DNA of 64,000 nt from Jiella pelagia. Its GTDB lineage: Bacteria > Pseudomonadota > Alphaproteobacteria > Rhizobiales > Rhizobiaceae. The stretch lies in assembly GCF_026898155.1 (NCBI RefSeq), contig NZ_CP114029.1, positions 5,064,001-5,128,000 of the forward strand, written 5' to 3'. This document shows positions 27,837 through 36,627 of the stretch, one piece after another. Made by a program: the position numbers and the translations under genes. Every line of letters begins with the position of its first letter. Position 1 is the stretch's first letter. The notes under the pieces were generated by a model, which was not told the DNA's origin, made no database searches, and worked only from the letters and a program-made list of their open reading frames with translations.

Positions 27837-29034
27837 ATGAAGATCTTCGTTCCGAAGGAAACGGCCGACGGCGAGACCCGCGTCGCGGCCTCGCCGGATA
27901 CGGTGAAGAAGCTCGTCGGCAAAGGCGCCGAGATCGTTGTGGAGAGCGGCGCGGGGGCCTCATCGCGGATCACCGACGCGGCCTTCGAGGAGGCCGGGGC
28001 GAAAATCGCCGATGCCGGCGATGCCGGCTCGGCCGACGTCGTCCTCAAGGTGCGGCGGCCGACGGCCGAGGAGGCTTCCACCTACAAGACGGGCGCCGTC
28101 GTCATCGCGATCATGGATCCCTACGGCCATGACGTGGCGCTGACAGCGATGGCTAAGGCGGGCATCACAGCCTTCGCCATGGAGCTGATGCCGCGCATCA
28201 CCCGGGCGCAGGTGATGGACGTTTTGTCCTCGCAGGCCAATCTCGCCGGCTATCGCGCCGTGATCGACGCGTCGAACGAATTCGACCGGGCCTTTCCGAT
28301 GATGATGACCGCAGCCGGCACGGTTCCCGCCGCCCGCGTCTTCGTCATGGGCGTCGGTGTCGCCGGCCTCCAGGCGATCGCCACCGCCCGGCGCCTGGGC
28401 GCCGTCGTGACGGCGACCGACGTTCGCCCCGCAACCAAGGAGCAGGTCGAATCTCTTGGCGCGAAGTTCGTCGCGGTGGAGGACGAGGAGTTCAAGGCGG
28501 CCGAGACTGCCGGCGGCTACGCCAAGGAAATGTCGAAAGAGTATCAGGCCAAGCAGGCCGAGTCTCGTCGCCTCCCACATCGCCAAGCAGGATATCGTCA
28601 TCACCACGGCGTTGATCCCCGGGCGCCCGGCGCCGCGCCTCGTCTCCAAGGAGATGGTGGCGTCGATGCGCCCCGGTTCGCTGCTGGTCGATCTCGCCGT
28701 CGAGCGCGGCGGCAATGTCGAGGGCTCGAAGGCCGGCGAGGTCGTCGAAGTCGGACCGGCGCGGATCATCGGCCATACGAACGTGCCCGGCCGCATCTCG
28801 GCCAGCGCTTCGCTGCTCTATGCCCGGAACCTCTCGGCCTTCCTCGAGACGATGATCGACAAGGAGTCCGGCGCGCTGAAGATCGACTTCGACGACGAGT
28901 TGGTGAAGGCGACGCTGCTGACGCGGGACGGTAAGGTCGTCCATCCGAACTTCGCGCGCGACGACGCGCCGATGGGGGACGCGCCCGCGGGGACAGCCGG
29001 CACAGAAGAACAAAAGGCCGGGGGAGGGAACTGA
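27837..29034 (+). CDS. pntAA: NAD(P) transhydrogenase subunit alpha part 1 (PntAA), apparent frameshift
   Basis: The soluble NAD(H)-binding domain I of the proton-translocating transhydrogenase. It shows MKIFVPKETADGETRVAASP, the conserved NLAGYRAVIDA, MMMTAAGTVPAARV and the nucleotide fold VMGVGVAGLQAIATARRLGA. The frame breaks at 28560-28566, GAGTCTC; removing the T gives AKQAELVASHIAKQDIVIT. This is the only case where the extra base is T. Corrected length is about 399 residues. The stop overlaps the start of pntAB (TGATG), so translation is coupled in a pntAA-pntAB-pntB operon. Confidence 0.93.
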
Positions 29035-29456
29035 TGGAACACGAGACCGCAAGGGATACGCTGCAGCGCCTCAACGAAGCGGGCGCAGCGATCAACCAGG
29101 CGCGGCACGGCGTCGAGCGGATGATCGGCGAGGGCTACGGACAGGTCGCCGACGTGGCCGCGCACACGGGCACCGACCCGTTCGTCTTCCACTTCGCGAT
29201 CTTCATCCTGGCGATCTTCGTCGGCTACTACGTCGTCTGGTCGGTGACGCCGGCGCTGCACACGCCGCTGATGTCGGTGACCAACGCGATCTCCTCGGTG
29301 ATCGTCGTCGGCGCGCTGCTCGCCGTCGGGCTGTCGGCCTCGGGTCTGGCCACCACCTTCGGCTTCATCGCGCTCATCCTGGCGTCGGTGAACATCTTCG
29401 GCGGCTTCCTTGTCACCCAGCGCATGCTGGCGATGTACAAGAAAAAGACGAAGTGA
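29034..29456 (+). CDS. pntAB: NAD(P) transhydrogenase subunit alpha part 2 (PntAB)
   Basis: A 140-residue membrane subunit, the N-terminal part of the proton channel. An amphipathic N-terminus is followed by three or four helices, with FVGYYVVWSVTPALHTPLMSVTNAISSVI (in two segments) being the family signature. It overlaps pntAA by one base and is followed 13 bases later by pntB. The split alpha subunit is the alphaproteobacterial three-gene form. Confidence 0.95.
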   Translation: MEHETARDTLQRLNEAGAAINQARHGVERMIGEGYGQVADVAAHTGTDPFVFHFAIFILAIFVGYYVVWSVTPALHTPLMSVTNAISSVIVVGALLAVGLSASGLATTFGFIALILASVNIFGGFLVTQRMLAMYKKKTK

Positions 29457-29469
29457 GGCGGTAGGAACC

Positions 29470-30870
29470 ATGTCCGAATCCACCGCCGCCTTCCTCTACC
29501 TCGTCTCCGGCGTCCTGTTCATCCTGGCGCTGCGCGGCCTGTCCCACCCGACCACCAGCCGTCAGGGCAACCTGATGGGTATGGTCGGCATGGCCATCGC
29601 CGTCTTGACCACGCTCTTCCTCGCCGAGCCATCCTTTGGCGGACTTCTGCTCATCGTGGTCGGCATCGCCATCGGCGGCACCGCCGGTGCGGTGATCGCA
29701 AGGCGCATCGCCATGACGGCGATGCCGCAGCTCGTCGCCGCCTTCCACTCCCTCGTCGGCCTCGCTGCGGTGATGGTCGCGGCGGCCGCCCTCTATGCGC
29801 CGGAATCCATGGGGATCGGTACGATCGGCGCGATCCACGGCCAGGCGCTGGTGGAGATGTCGATCGGTGTCGCCATCGGCGCGATCACCTTCACCGGCTC
29901 CGTCATCGCCTTCCTGAAGCTCGACGGGCGGATGAGCGGCAAGCCGATCATGCTGCCGTCCCGCCACGCCATCAACATCGCGCTGGGCATCCTGCTCGTC
30001 GTGCTGGTGGTCTGGTTCGCGATCACCGAGAGCCACCTTGTCTTCTGGCTGATCGTCCTCGTCTCGCTCGCCCTCGGCGTCCTTCTGATCGTCCCGATCG
30101 GCGGCGCCGACATGCCGGTCGTCGTGTCGATGCTGAACTCCTATTCGGGTTGGGCGGCGGCGGGCATCGGCTTCACGCTGCAGAACCTGGCGCTGATCAT
30201 CACCGGCGCCCTGGTCGGGTCCTCCGGTGCGATCCTGTCCTACATCATGTGCAAGGGCATGAACCGGTCCTTCATTTCGGTCATCCTTGGCGGCTTCGGC
30301 GGCGACAGCGGTCCTGCCGGGGCGCAGGACATGGGCGACAGGACGATCAAGCAGGGCTCGGCCGACGACGCTGCGTATCTCATGAAGAACGCCTCGAAGG
30401 TCATCATCGTGCCGGGCTACGGCATGGCGGTCGCCCAGGCTCAGCATGCGCTGCGCGAGATGGCCGACAAGCTGAAGGAAGAGGGCGTCGAGGTGAAATA
30501 CGCCATCCATCCGGTGGCGGGCCGCATGCCGGGGCACATGAACGTGCTTTTGGCGGAAGCGAACGTTCCCTATGACGACGTCTTCGAGCTGGAAGACATC
30601 AATTCGGAATTCTCGCAGGCCGACGTAGCCTTCGTCATCGGCGCCAACGACGTCACCAATCCGGCGGCCCGCGACGACAAGTCCTCGCCGATCTACGGCA
30701 TGCCGATCCTCAATGTCGACCAGGCCCAGACCTGCCTGTTCATCAAGCGCTCCCTCGGCTCGGGCTATGCCGGCATCGACAACACCCTGTTCTACAAGGA
30801 CAATACGATGATGCTTCTGGCCGACGCCAAGAAGATGGTCGACGACATCGTCAAGGCGCTCGATCGCTGA
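29470..30870 (+). CDS. pntB: NAD(P) transhydrogenase subunit beta (PntB)
   Basis: A 466-residue subunit with about eight membrane helices (1-265) and the C-terminal NADP(H)-binding domain III (about 290-466). Signatures are VAAFHSLVGLAAV, MLNSYSGWAAAGIGF, the nucleotide loop PGYGMAVAQAQHALREM, HPVAGRMPGHMNVLLAEA, GANDVTNPAARDD and KRSLGSGYAGIDN. It uses the proton gradient to reduce NADP+ with NADH. ATG 29470 gives MSESTAAFLYL. A hairpin follows 10 bases after the stop. Confidence 0.96.
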   Translation: MSESTAAFLYLVSGVLFILALRGLSHPTTSRQGNLMGMVGMAIAVLTTLFLAEPSFGGLLLIVVGIAIGGTAGAVIARRIAMTAMPQLVAAFHSLVGLAAVMVAAAALYAPESMGIGTIGAIHGQALVEMSIGVAIGAITFTGSVIAFLKLDGRMSGKPIMLPSRHAINIALGILLVVLVVWFAITESHLVFWLIVLVSLALGVLLIVPIGGADMPVVVSMLNSYSGWAAAGIGFTLQNLALIITGALVGSSGAILSYIMCKGMNRSFISVILGGFGGDSGPAGAQDMGDRTIKQGSADDAAYLMKNASKVIIVPGYGMAVAQAQHALREMADKLKEEGVEVKYAIHPVAGRMPGHMNVLLAEANVPYDDVFELEDINSEFSQADVAFVIGANDVTNPAARDDKSSPIYGMPILNVDQAQTCLFIKRSLGSGYAGIDNTLFYKDNTMMLLADAKKMVDDIVKALDR

Positions 30871-30880
30871 GCCCCCCGGG

Positions 30881-30911
30881 CCGGCCGCCACCGTTTTCGG
30901 GTGGCCGGTTT
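30881..30911 (+). terminator. Putative terminator immediately after pntB
   Basis: CCGGCC-G-CCACC pairs with GGTGGCCGG (one bulged G) around a short GTTTTCG loop, ending in TTT. It starts 10 bases after the pntB stop codon, a typical place for the operon terminator, although the T-run is short. Confidence 0.5.
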
Positions 30912-30980
30912 GAACGGGGAGCATCCCGGATAGAATCCCCTGCGTGTCTTTCGTGGACGATGCAAATGCCAAGTGCCACG

Positions 30981-31014
30981 CGGGCCGGTGATCGAGATGA
31001 TCCCGGCCCGTTTT
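30981..31014 (+). terminator. Strong hairpin with TTTT tail, second terminator
   Basis: CGGGCCGG and CCGGCCCG form a perfect 8-bp stem with an inner GATC/GATC stem, followed by TTTT. It lies 110 bases after pntB and 70 bases after the first hairpin. It could back up the pnt terminator or end a short transcript starting between the hairpins. Confidence 0.6.
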
Positions 31015-31521
31015 GCTGTCGGCATCAGGGATGTCGATGCCCGCTCTTCGTATCAGACCGGGGCGGATGCCGGAGCCGACCGACCACCACGACCGCGGTC
31101 GTCGCCGCAGCCGCTATCAGCCGACCTCGATCGTTCTCTATGGCCGACTGACGATGTCACCGTACGCACCCATCGCTTCGCGGGTCATGGGTAGCAGGCG
31201 ACACATTTCAGTTCCTCTCAGGCATTCCCTGCATTCCAGTGACGACGGAAGCCCCTGCGCTTCAAGACTTTGCGCATTCATGGTGCGCAGTCTGCGTCTG
31301 GCATAACCCTTGCTATCTCCAAGTCGTCGCAACGGCGGGAGGCGCTGCGACGGGGACGGCGCGGCTCTTTATGAGCCGCTGCCCGGCAGCGCCGGGCGGC
31401 CGTTCGCGGCTTCCACACATCGCAGCCTTCCGCCCAAGCGTCGCGGCCCGCCATCCGGCCGGGTCGCAGAACCGTCAATTTGAAGCGGGCCGCAACGGCC
31501 CGCCGCGGAGGAGAACACCCC

Positions 31522-32535
31522 ATGATGAAGCTTTTGCTCGGCAGCGCCTCGCTGATCGCCTTCGGCCTTGCCTCGACCGCCGCCAGTGCCGACCCGGCCG
31601 GCTGCGACGATGGCGAAATGGTGATCAAGTTCAGCCACGTCGTCGCCGCGACCGGCCATCCCAAGGGCGACGCCGCGAACATTCTCTCCGAGCGGGTGAA
31701 CAAGGAGATGGAGGGCAAGGCTTGCATGCAGGTCTTCGCCAACTCGACCCTCTTCGACGACGACAAGGTGATGGAGGCGCTGCTCCTCGGTGACGTCCAG
31801 CTCGCCGCGCCTTCGCTGTCGAAGTTCGAGGCCTATACGCTGAAGTACCGGCTGTTCGACCTGCCGTTCCTGTTCCAGGACCTCGACGCCGTCAGCCGCT
31901 TCACCCAGTCCGACACCGGCAAGGGCCTCCTGACCGTCATGGAAGACGTCGGCTATACCGGTCTCGGCTACTGGTCGTCGGGCCTGAAGCAGTTCTCGGC
32001 CGACAAGCCGCTGCTCGTACCCTCCGACGCCTCGGGCCTCAAGTTCCGCATCCAGACCTCCGACGTCGCCGAGGCGATGATCGAGGCGATGGGCGGATCG
32101 GCCCAGAAGCTCGCCTTCAAGGAAGTCTATGGCGCCCTGCAGACCGGCGTCGTCGACGGCCAGGAGAACACCTGGTCGAACATCTACACCCAGAAGTTCT
32201 TTGAAGTGCAGGATGGCGTCACCGAGACCAACCATCAGGTTCTCGCCTATCTGCTGGTCACCTCGACGGAATGGCTGAACGGCCTCGACCCCGAGATCCG
32301 CGACCAGTTCGTGAAGATCGCCGAAGAAGTGACGATCGCCGCCAACGACGCTGTCGCCGAGACCGAGATGAAGAACCGCCAGAACATCATCGATGCCGGC
32401 GGCACCGTGCGCGAACTCACCCCGGAGCAGCGTGAGGCCTGGGTCAGCACGATGAAGCCGGTCTGGGAGAAGTTCACCGACGACATCGGCCAGGAGAACA
32501 TCGACGCGGCGATGGCGGCCAACGCCACCAACTGA
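31522..32535 (+). CDS. dctP: TRAP transporter substrate-binding protein (DctP family), second system
   Basis: A 337-residue periplasmic protein with a signal peptide ending near STAASA-DP. The mature N-terminus VIKFSHVVAATGHPKGDAA is typical of the C4-dicarboxylate DctP class. The arginine region SGLKFRIQTSDVAEAM and ALQTGVVDGQENTWSNIYT are also family marks. One disulphide (CDDGEM...KACMQVF) is possible. Start 31522 follows GGAGGA. It begins a rightward dctP-dctQ-dctM operon with an intercistronic hairpin after it. The substrate is likely a C4-type or related carboxylate, not proven. Confidence 0.94.
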   Translation: MMKLLLGSASLIAFGLASTAASADPAGCDDGEMVIKFSHVVAATGHPKGDAANILSERVNKEMEGKACMQVFANSTLFDDDKVMEALLLGDVQLAAPSLSKFEAYTLKYRLFDLPFLFQDLDAVSRFTQSDTGKGLLTVMEDVGYTGLGYWSSGLKQFSADKPLLVPSDASGLKFRIQTSDVAEAMIEAMGGSAQKLAFKEVYGALQTGVVDGQENTWSNIYTQKFFEVQDGVTETNHQVLAYLLVTSTEWLNGLDPEIRDQFVKIAEEVTIAANDAVAETEMKNRQNIIDAGGTVRELTPEQREAWVSTMKPVWEKFTDDIGQENIDAAMAANATN

Positions 32536-32556
32536 TCTCTCACCGCTCGCCTTGCT

Positions 32557-32587
32557 GCCGGCCCTCGCTTCCTGAGCGGGGGCCGGC
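32557..32587 (+). promoter_or_regulatory. Intercistronic hairpin between dctP and dctQ
   Basis: GCCGGCCC and GGGCCGGC form a perfect 8-bp stem about 20 bases after the dctP stop, and no T-run follows. Such stem-loops between a binding-protein gene and its permease genes usually protect the upstream mRNA or reduce read-through, giving more binding protein than permease. Confidence 0.6.
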
Positions 32588-32683
32588 ATGCGGCCGCTCC
32601 CGGCGGCCCCTGTCTGACATTCCCGCCGCCCATCCCATCCACTGCCCGAAGGCGCCCGTTCCGCCCGCCAGAGAGGTTCCCCC

Positions 32684-33364
32684 GTGCTTAGCCTGTGGCC
32701 GTATTTCGCGATCCTCGGCCTGATCGCGCTGCTCTTCGTGATCGAGCGCCGCTGGCCGGACGCCGTCACCCGCTTCGAGGAAAACGTCCTCGCCATCATC
32801 CTGGCGACGATCACCCTCGTGTCCTTCTTCCAGGTGATCGCCCGCTACGGCTTTTCCACCGGCTGGGGCGGGGCGCTGGAATTCAACCGGATCATGTTCG
32901 CCTGGCTGATTCTCTTCGGCATGGGCTACGGCCTGAAGACCGGGCTGCATCTGGGCGTCGACGCGGCGATCCGCACCTTCCCGAAGCCGCTCTTCAGGGT
33001 TTGCGCCCTGTTCGGCGCCTTCGCGACGCTGCTCTATGCGGCGATCCTCCTGTCCGCCGACTGGCTGCAGATCTTCGGGGCTCAAACCTCCGGCGGCGCG
33101 GTGTTCTACTGGCACCGCTTCTTCAATGTCGGCATCGGCCTCGACGACCTGCGCTATCCCGAATGGTTCCAGGAGGCCTTCGGCGTCCAGGAGCGGGTGC
33201 AGCGCTGGATCGCCTATCTGATGCTGCCGATCGGGCTCGCTTTGCTCGGCTTCCGCGCCATCGAGGCGATGATCGCGATCGCCACCGGCAAGCGCGAGCT
33301 CGTCATCGCCGGCCACGAGGCGGAAGACCTCGTGGCGCAGAACAAAGACGTCCTGAAGGACTGA
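32684..33364 (+). CDS. dctQ: TRAP transporter small permease subunit (DctQ), second system
   Basis: A 226-residue DctQ with four core helices and the family block FFQVIARYGFSTGWGGALEFNRI plus LGMGYGLKTGLHLGVDA-type sequence. It is longer than the small subunit of the first TRAP system by an extra helix-loop segment (about 110-170). It starts with GTG at 32684. An intact GAGCTC lies at 33296-33301. The gap to dctM is 10 bases, so the two are translated together. Confidence 0.9.
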   Translation: MLSLWPYFAILGLIALLFVIERRWPDAVTRFEENVLAIILATITLVSFFQVIARYGFSTGWGGALEFNRIMFAWLILFGMGYGLKTGLHLGVDAAIRTFPKPLFRVCALFGAFATLLYAAILLSADWLQIFGAQTSGGAVFYWHRFFNVGIGLDDLRYPEWFQEAFGVQERVQRWIAYLMLPIGLALLGFRAIEAMIAIATGKRELVIAGHEAEDLVAQNKDVLKD

Positions 33365-33374
33365 CGGGGAAAAC

Positions 33375-35000
33375 ATGGAAGCCCTCATTCTCCTCATCCT
33401 CGTCCTCGGGCTGTTGTTCCTGGGCGTTCCCGTGGCGATCTCGCTCGGCCTGTCGGCCGTGATCATGATCGCCTTCTTCTCCACCGACTCGATGTCCTCG
33501 GTGGCGATCCAGCTGTTCACCGCCGCCCAGAACTACACGCTGCTGGCGATCCCGTTCTTCGTCCTCGCCTCGGCCTTCATGTCGACGGGGGGCGTTGCCA
33601 AGCGGCTGATCGATTTCGCCATCGCCACGGTCGGCCATTTCCGCGGCGGCCTCGCCATGGCATCGGTTCTCGCCTGCATGCTGTTTGCGGCACTTTCCGG
33701 CTCTTCGCCGGCGACGGTCGTCGCCATCGGCACCATCGCCATCGCCGGCATGCGCAAGGTGGGGTACTCGAAGGAATTCTCCGCCGGCATCATCGCCAAT
33801 GCGGGAACGCTCGGCATCCTCATTCCGCCGTCGATCGTTATGGTCGTCTATTCGGCGGCGACGAACGTCTCGGTCGGGCGGATGTTTCTCGCCGGCGTCA
33901 TTCCCGGCATCCTCGCCGGTCTGATGCTGATGGGCGCGATCTACATCGTCGCGCGCTGGAAGAACCTGCCGTCGGAACCCTGGCACGGCTTCCTGCCGCT
34001 CTTGAGGAGCGGCAAGGCGGCGGGCTTCGGCCTGTTCCTGATCGTCATCATCCTCGGCGGCATCTATGGCGGCGTCTTCACGCCGACCGAGGCGGCGGCT
34101 GCCGCAGCCGTCTACGCCTTCCTCATCGCCGTCTTCGTCTATCGCGACATGGGCCCACTGAAAGGTCGGCCCTGGGTGGCGGATACCGACGCACCGCGGG
34201 CCCGCACGGGCTTTTCGGCGCTCGCCTACGGCATCTCCTTCTTCATCGTCGCGTTGATCCTCGTCTATTTCGTCACCGCAGGCCCCGGCGGCGATTCCAC
34301 CATGTCCTTCGCCGAGCGCAGCGTCCTTTGCGGCGTGCCGGCGATCCTCCTCGCCATCGCCTACGGGCTGTGGCGGGGCGAGGGCGGCCTCGCCGCGCTG
34401 CCGGCGACGTTTGCCGCCGGCCTGCCGATCTTCGGCCGGAACTTTGCGGCGATCGGCTGGAGCTTCTTCCCGGCCTGCTTCCACGACGAGACGCGCAAGG
34501 TGCTGGTCGATGCGGCACGCACGACGGTGATGCTGATGTTCATCATCGTCAACGCGCTGCTCTTCGCCCACGTGCTGACGTCCGAGCGCATTCCCGACGC
34601 GATCACCGCACTGATGCTCGACTACGGCTTCAACTGGTTCACCTTCCTGATCGCCGTGAACATCCTGCTTCTGATCGGCGGCCAGTTCATGGAGCCGTCG
34701 GGCCTGCTCCTGATCGTCGCGCCGGTGGTCTTCCCGATCGCCATGGAACTCGGTGTCGATCCGGTGCATCTCGGCATCATCATGGTGGTGAACATGGAGA
34801 TCGGCATGATCACCCCGCCGATCGGGCTCAACCTCTTCGTCACCTCGGGCATCACCGGCATGAGCCTCGTCAAGGTGGTGAAGGCGGCGATGCCCTTCGT
34901 CGGGGTGCTGTTCCTGTTCCTGATCCTCGTGACCTACGTGCCCTGGCTCTCCACCTGGCTGCCCTACAGCCTGATGGGGCCGGAACTCGTCACGCGATAG
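33375..35000 (+). CDS. dctM: TRAP transporter large permease subunit (DctM), long form, second system
   Basis: A 541-residue large permease, about 115 residues longer than the one at 10265. The N-terminal half carries IPFFVLASAFMSTGGVAKRL, ALSGSSPATVVAIGTIAI and GILIPPSIVMVVYS. The C-terminal half carries GGQFMEPSGLLLIVAPVV and IGMITPPIGLNLFVTSGI. The extra residues (about 260-380) hold two more predicted helices and a soluble loop in the middle of the protein. It ends the dctPQM operon, and about 30 bases separate it from the convergent DUF2188-like gene. Confidence 0.93.
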   Translation: MEALILLILVLGLLFLGVPVAISLGLSAVIMIAFFSTDSMSSVAIQLFTAAQNYTLLAIPFFVLASAFMSTGGVAKRLIDFAIATVGHFRGGLAMASVLACMLFAALSGSSPATVVAIGTIAIAGMRKVGYSKEFSAGIIANAGTLGILIPPSIVMVVYSAATNVSVGRMFLAGVIPGILAGLMLMGAIYIVARWKNLPSEPWHGFLPLLRSGKAAGFGLFLIVIILGGIYGGVFTPTEAAAAAAVYAFLIAVFVYRDMGPLKGRPWVADTDAPRARTGFSALAYGISFFIVALILVYFVTAGPGGDSTMSFAERSVLCGVPAILLAIAYGLWRGEGGLAALPATFAAGLPIFGRNFAAIGWSFFPACFHDETRKVLVDAARTTVMLMFIIVNALLFAHVLTSERIPDAITALMLDYGFNWFTFLIAVNILLLIGGQFMEPSGLLLIVAPVVFPIAMELGVDPVHLGIIMVVNMEIGMITPPIGLNLFVTSGITGMSLVKVVKAAMPFVGVLFLFLILVTYVPWLSTWLPYSLMGPELVTR

Positions 35001-35030
35001 GAGCCACGCGTCTGCATCGAGGGCGGCGTC

Positions 35031-35276
35031 TCAGGCGTCGTCCTCGACCTCGGTCTGCGGCCGCGCATCGCCCGAAGAGACCTCGGCATGCCAGCGGCCG
35101 GCCTCGTCTTCCCAGACAATGCCGGTCGTCTCGCCCGGCCGCTGCTGGCGCAAGGCCGCCTGACGGGCGGCGAGAAAGGCGGCATCGTGGGTCGGGAACG
35201 TTTCCGAAATCGCGCCGCTGGCCTCATAGGCCCAGCCGCCGTCGTGCTCGATGATGTGATAGGTGACCTTGGCCAT
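35031..35276 (-). CDS. DUF2188-like small protein
   Basis: An 81-residue protein of the small DUF2188-like type: TYHIIEHDGGWAYEASGAIS, then FPTHDAAFLAARQAALRQQ, then GIVWEDEAGRWH. The family's core is a GW motif, an alternating helix with AA..AR and a short C-terminal strand. The function is unknown. ATG 35276 follows GAGGAG. The open frame extends upstream into the repeat region, but the ribosome site and conservation favour this short start. It is convergent with dctM. Confidence 0.75.
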   Translation of the reverse strand: MAKVTYHIIEHDGGWAYEASGAISETFPTHDAAFLAARQAALRQQRPGETTGIVWEDEAGRWHAEVSSGDARPQTEVEDDA

Positions 35277-35444
35277 GTCGTTCTCCTCGGCGCTTGATGT
35301 CGCCGTTTCAGATGGGCGCACATCGGAGGCCGGCGAGGGCGGGACGCGAAAACTGCGCTGCCGCGCTGACGAAGTCACGGGTGTCGGGACGGGCTGGGGC
35401 GCTGAGGGAGCGGGCCTTTGGCAGAAGAGGCGGTGGCACCAACG

Positions 35445-35831
35445 CTTCGTCATCCCGGGCTTGACCCGGCACCATTCACACATCTCAGCGCGGCTTCATG
35501 GGTAAGCCGGTGCCAAGTGATGTTGACGTCGACAGGTGGTGGCGAAACTTCGCAGCTTCGTCATTCTCGGGCCCCGTCCCGAGAATCCAGGGGCACCCGC
35601 CGCAACATCGGCCGCTTCCGCCTTCTGCAGCTGAAGCTGCCTTGTGCAGCTGAAGCCAATAGCGCCCGACGATCTCTGGATTCTCGGGACGGGGCCCGAG
35701 AATGACGACGCGTTGGGGCTGGCGCCTTCCTTTCTCCGCTCCCGCCATCTCCAATCTCAATCGTAAGACGCTGTCTCAGAAGAGCTTTTCGAGATGTGTG
35801 ATTGCCTTGGGCGCAACCCGGGATGACGAAG
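35445..35831. repeat. Outer inverted repeat of a composite palindromic element
   Basis: CTTCGTCATCCCGGG at 35445-35459 is matched in reverse complement at 35817-35831, and CACACATCTC at 35477-35486 is matched at 35791-35800. The two pairs are collinear, so they form the arms of one imperfect inverted repeat about 390 bases long. The region between the arms contains a second, independent inverted repeat. No transposase is present, so this is a non-autonomous dispersed element. Confidence 0.75.
35559..35707. repeat. Inner perfect 32-bp inverted repeat
   Basis: The 32 bases at 35559-35590 (starting CGTCATTCTCGGGCCCC) are repeated exactly in reverse complement at 35676-35707. Each arm is itself a small palindrome (TTCTCGGG...CCCGAGAA type). 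About 85 bases separate the arms. The design matches the repeat at 55461-55589, with a different arm sequence of the CGTCATYCTCGG family. Confidence 0.85.
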
Positions 35832-35868
35832 CGGGGATGGTGGCGGCGAGACGCCTGCAACCGCCCGC

Positions 35869-36378
35869 CTACTCCGCCGCCCCCATGATCAGCGCCCAAT
35901 AAGGCTCGCCATTGGGCCCGGCCGCCGCTGCAAAGCCAACCTCGCGCACCCGAGGGTTGAGGAGGTTCTTGCGGTGGCCGGAGGAGTTCTTCCAGCCGTC
36001 CATCACCGCCGGCACCGAGCGGTAATTCCAGCCGAGATTTTCCGCCGCGGCATAGACGTCGTAGCCATAGGCCCGCACCCGGTCCGGCAGTTGCCCGTCG
36101 ACGGTATGGGAGAGATCGCCGCGCGCCGCCATCGCCCGGGCCTGGCGTTCCGCCACCTGGTCCAGAACCGGATTGAACCTGAGCATCGGCAGCCCGTTCT
36201 CGGCGCGAAAGGCGTTGATCGAGGAGAGCGCCAGACCCCGGTCGACGGGAACATCGCGGGTCGCGGCGACATTCACCGAGCCGAGGCCGCCCGCGCAGCC
36301 GGCGAGCCCGAGCGACAGGGCGAGCGCTGCGGCTGCAAGGCGCCGTCTCGGCGCCCATCGACGATGCATTGCAGTCAT
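35869..36378 (-). CDS. CAP domain-containing lipoprotein
   Basis: A CAP/SCP-like secreted protein of about 169 residues. The signal sequence ends with the lipobox LAGC (about residue 26), so it is probably lipid anchored. The CAP domain has INAFRAENGLPMLRFN, ARAMAARGDLSHT (first histidine), ENLGWNYRS and the terminal MDGWKNSSGHRKNLLNPRVREVG in two parts. Bacterial CAP proteins are common but mostly uncharacterised. The open frame extends to 36534; start 36378 places the signal sequence properly. It is divergent from the GST gene. Confidence 0.88.
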   Translation of the reverse strand: MTAMHRRWAPRRRLAAAALALSLGLAGCAGGLGSVNVAATRDVPVDRGLALSSINAFRAENGLPMLRFNPVLDQVAERQARAMAARGDLSHTVDGQLPDRVRAYGYDVYAAAENLGWNYRSVPAVMDGWKNSSGHRKNLLNPRVREVGFAAAAGPNGEPYWALIMGAAE

Positions 36379-36627
36379 GTTCCAGTCCCCAATCTGTCCC
36401 GCCTCTGAGGCGACCCCCGCTCGCATCATGTCGTCTCGTTGCTCGGTCCCTTCGCTGTGGCGAAGCGACAGGCCACGCATACAATCATCGTTTGTACCCG
36501 TTCGTACCCTCGAATGATGCGCCGACGCATCCAATCAGCGCATCCCCGCGTTCCGACGATCGAGCCAGATCTTCGGGCCGTTGCGGCAGTCAGCCGCCGA
36601 CCCATGCCGTGAGACGAAGGATTTTTC

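Larger units (their letters stand above)
30871..31521. other. Long intergenic region after the pnt operon, two hairpins
   Basis: About 650 bases without a supported gene. The first 150 bases hold two terminator-like hairpins. The rest leads into the TRAP operon and should contain its promoter. Small open frames here lack ribosome sites and give arginine-rich products. Confidence 0.5.

Noticed and set aside
28560..28566. CcrM methylation (GANTC) as the cause of the frameshifts
   Set aside because: Only the pntAA site contains GAGTC as assembled. The restored sequence at all 13 sites is GAGCTC, which does not contain GANTC.
31139..31332. Small open frames in the gap before the second TRAP operon
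   Set aside because: They have no ribosome site, odd arginine-rich composition and no similarity to known families.
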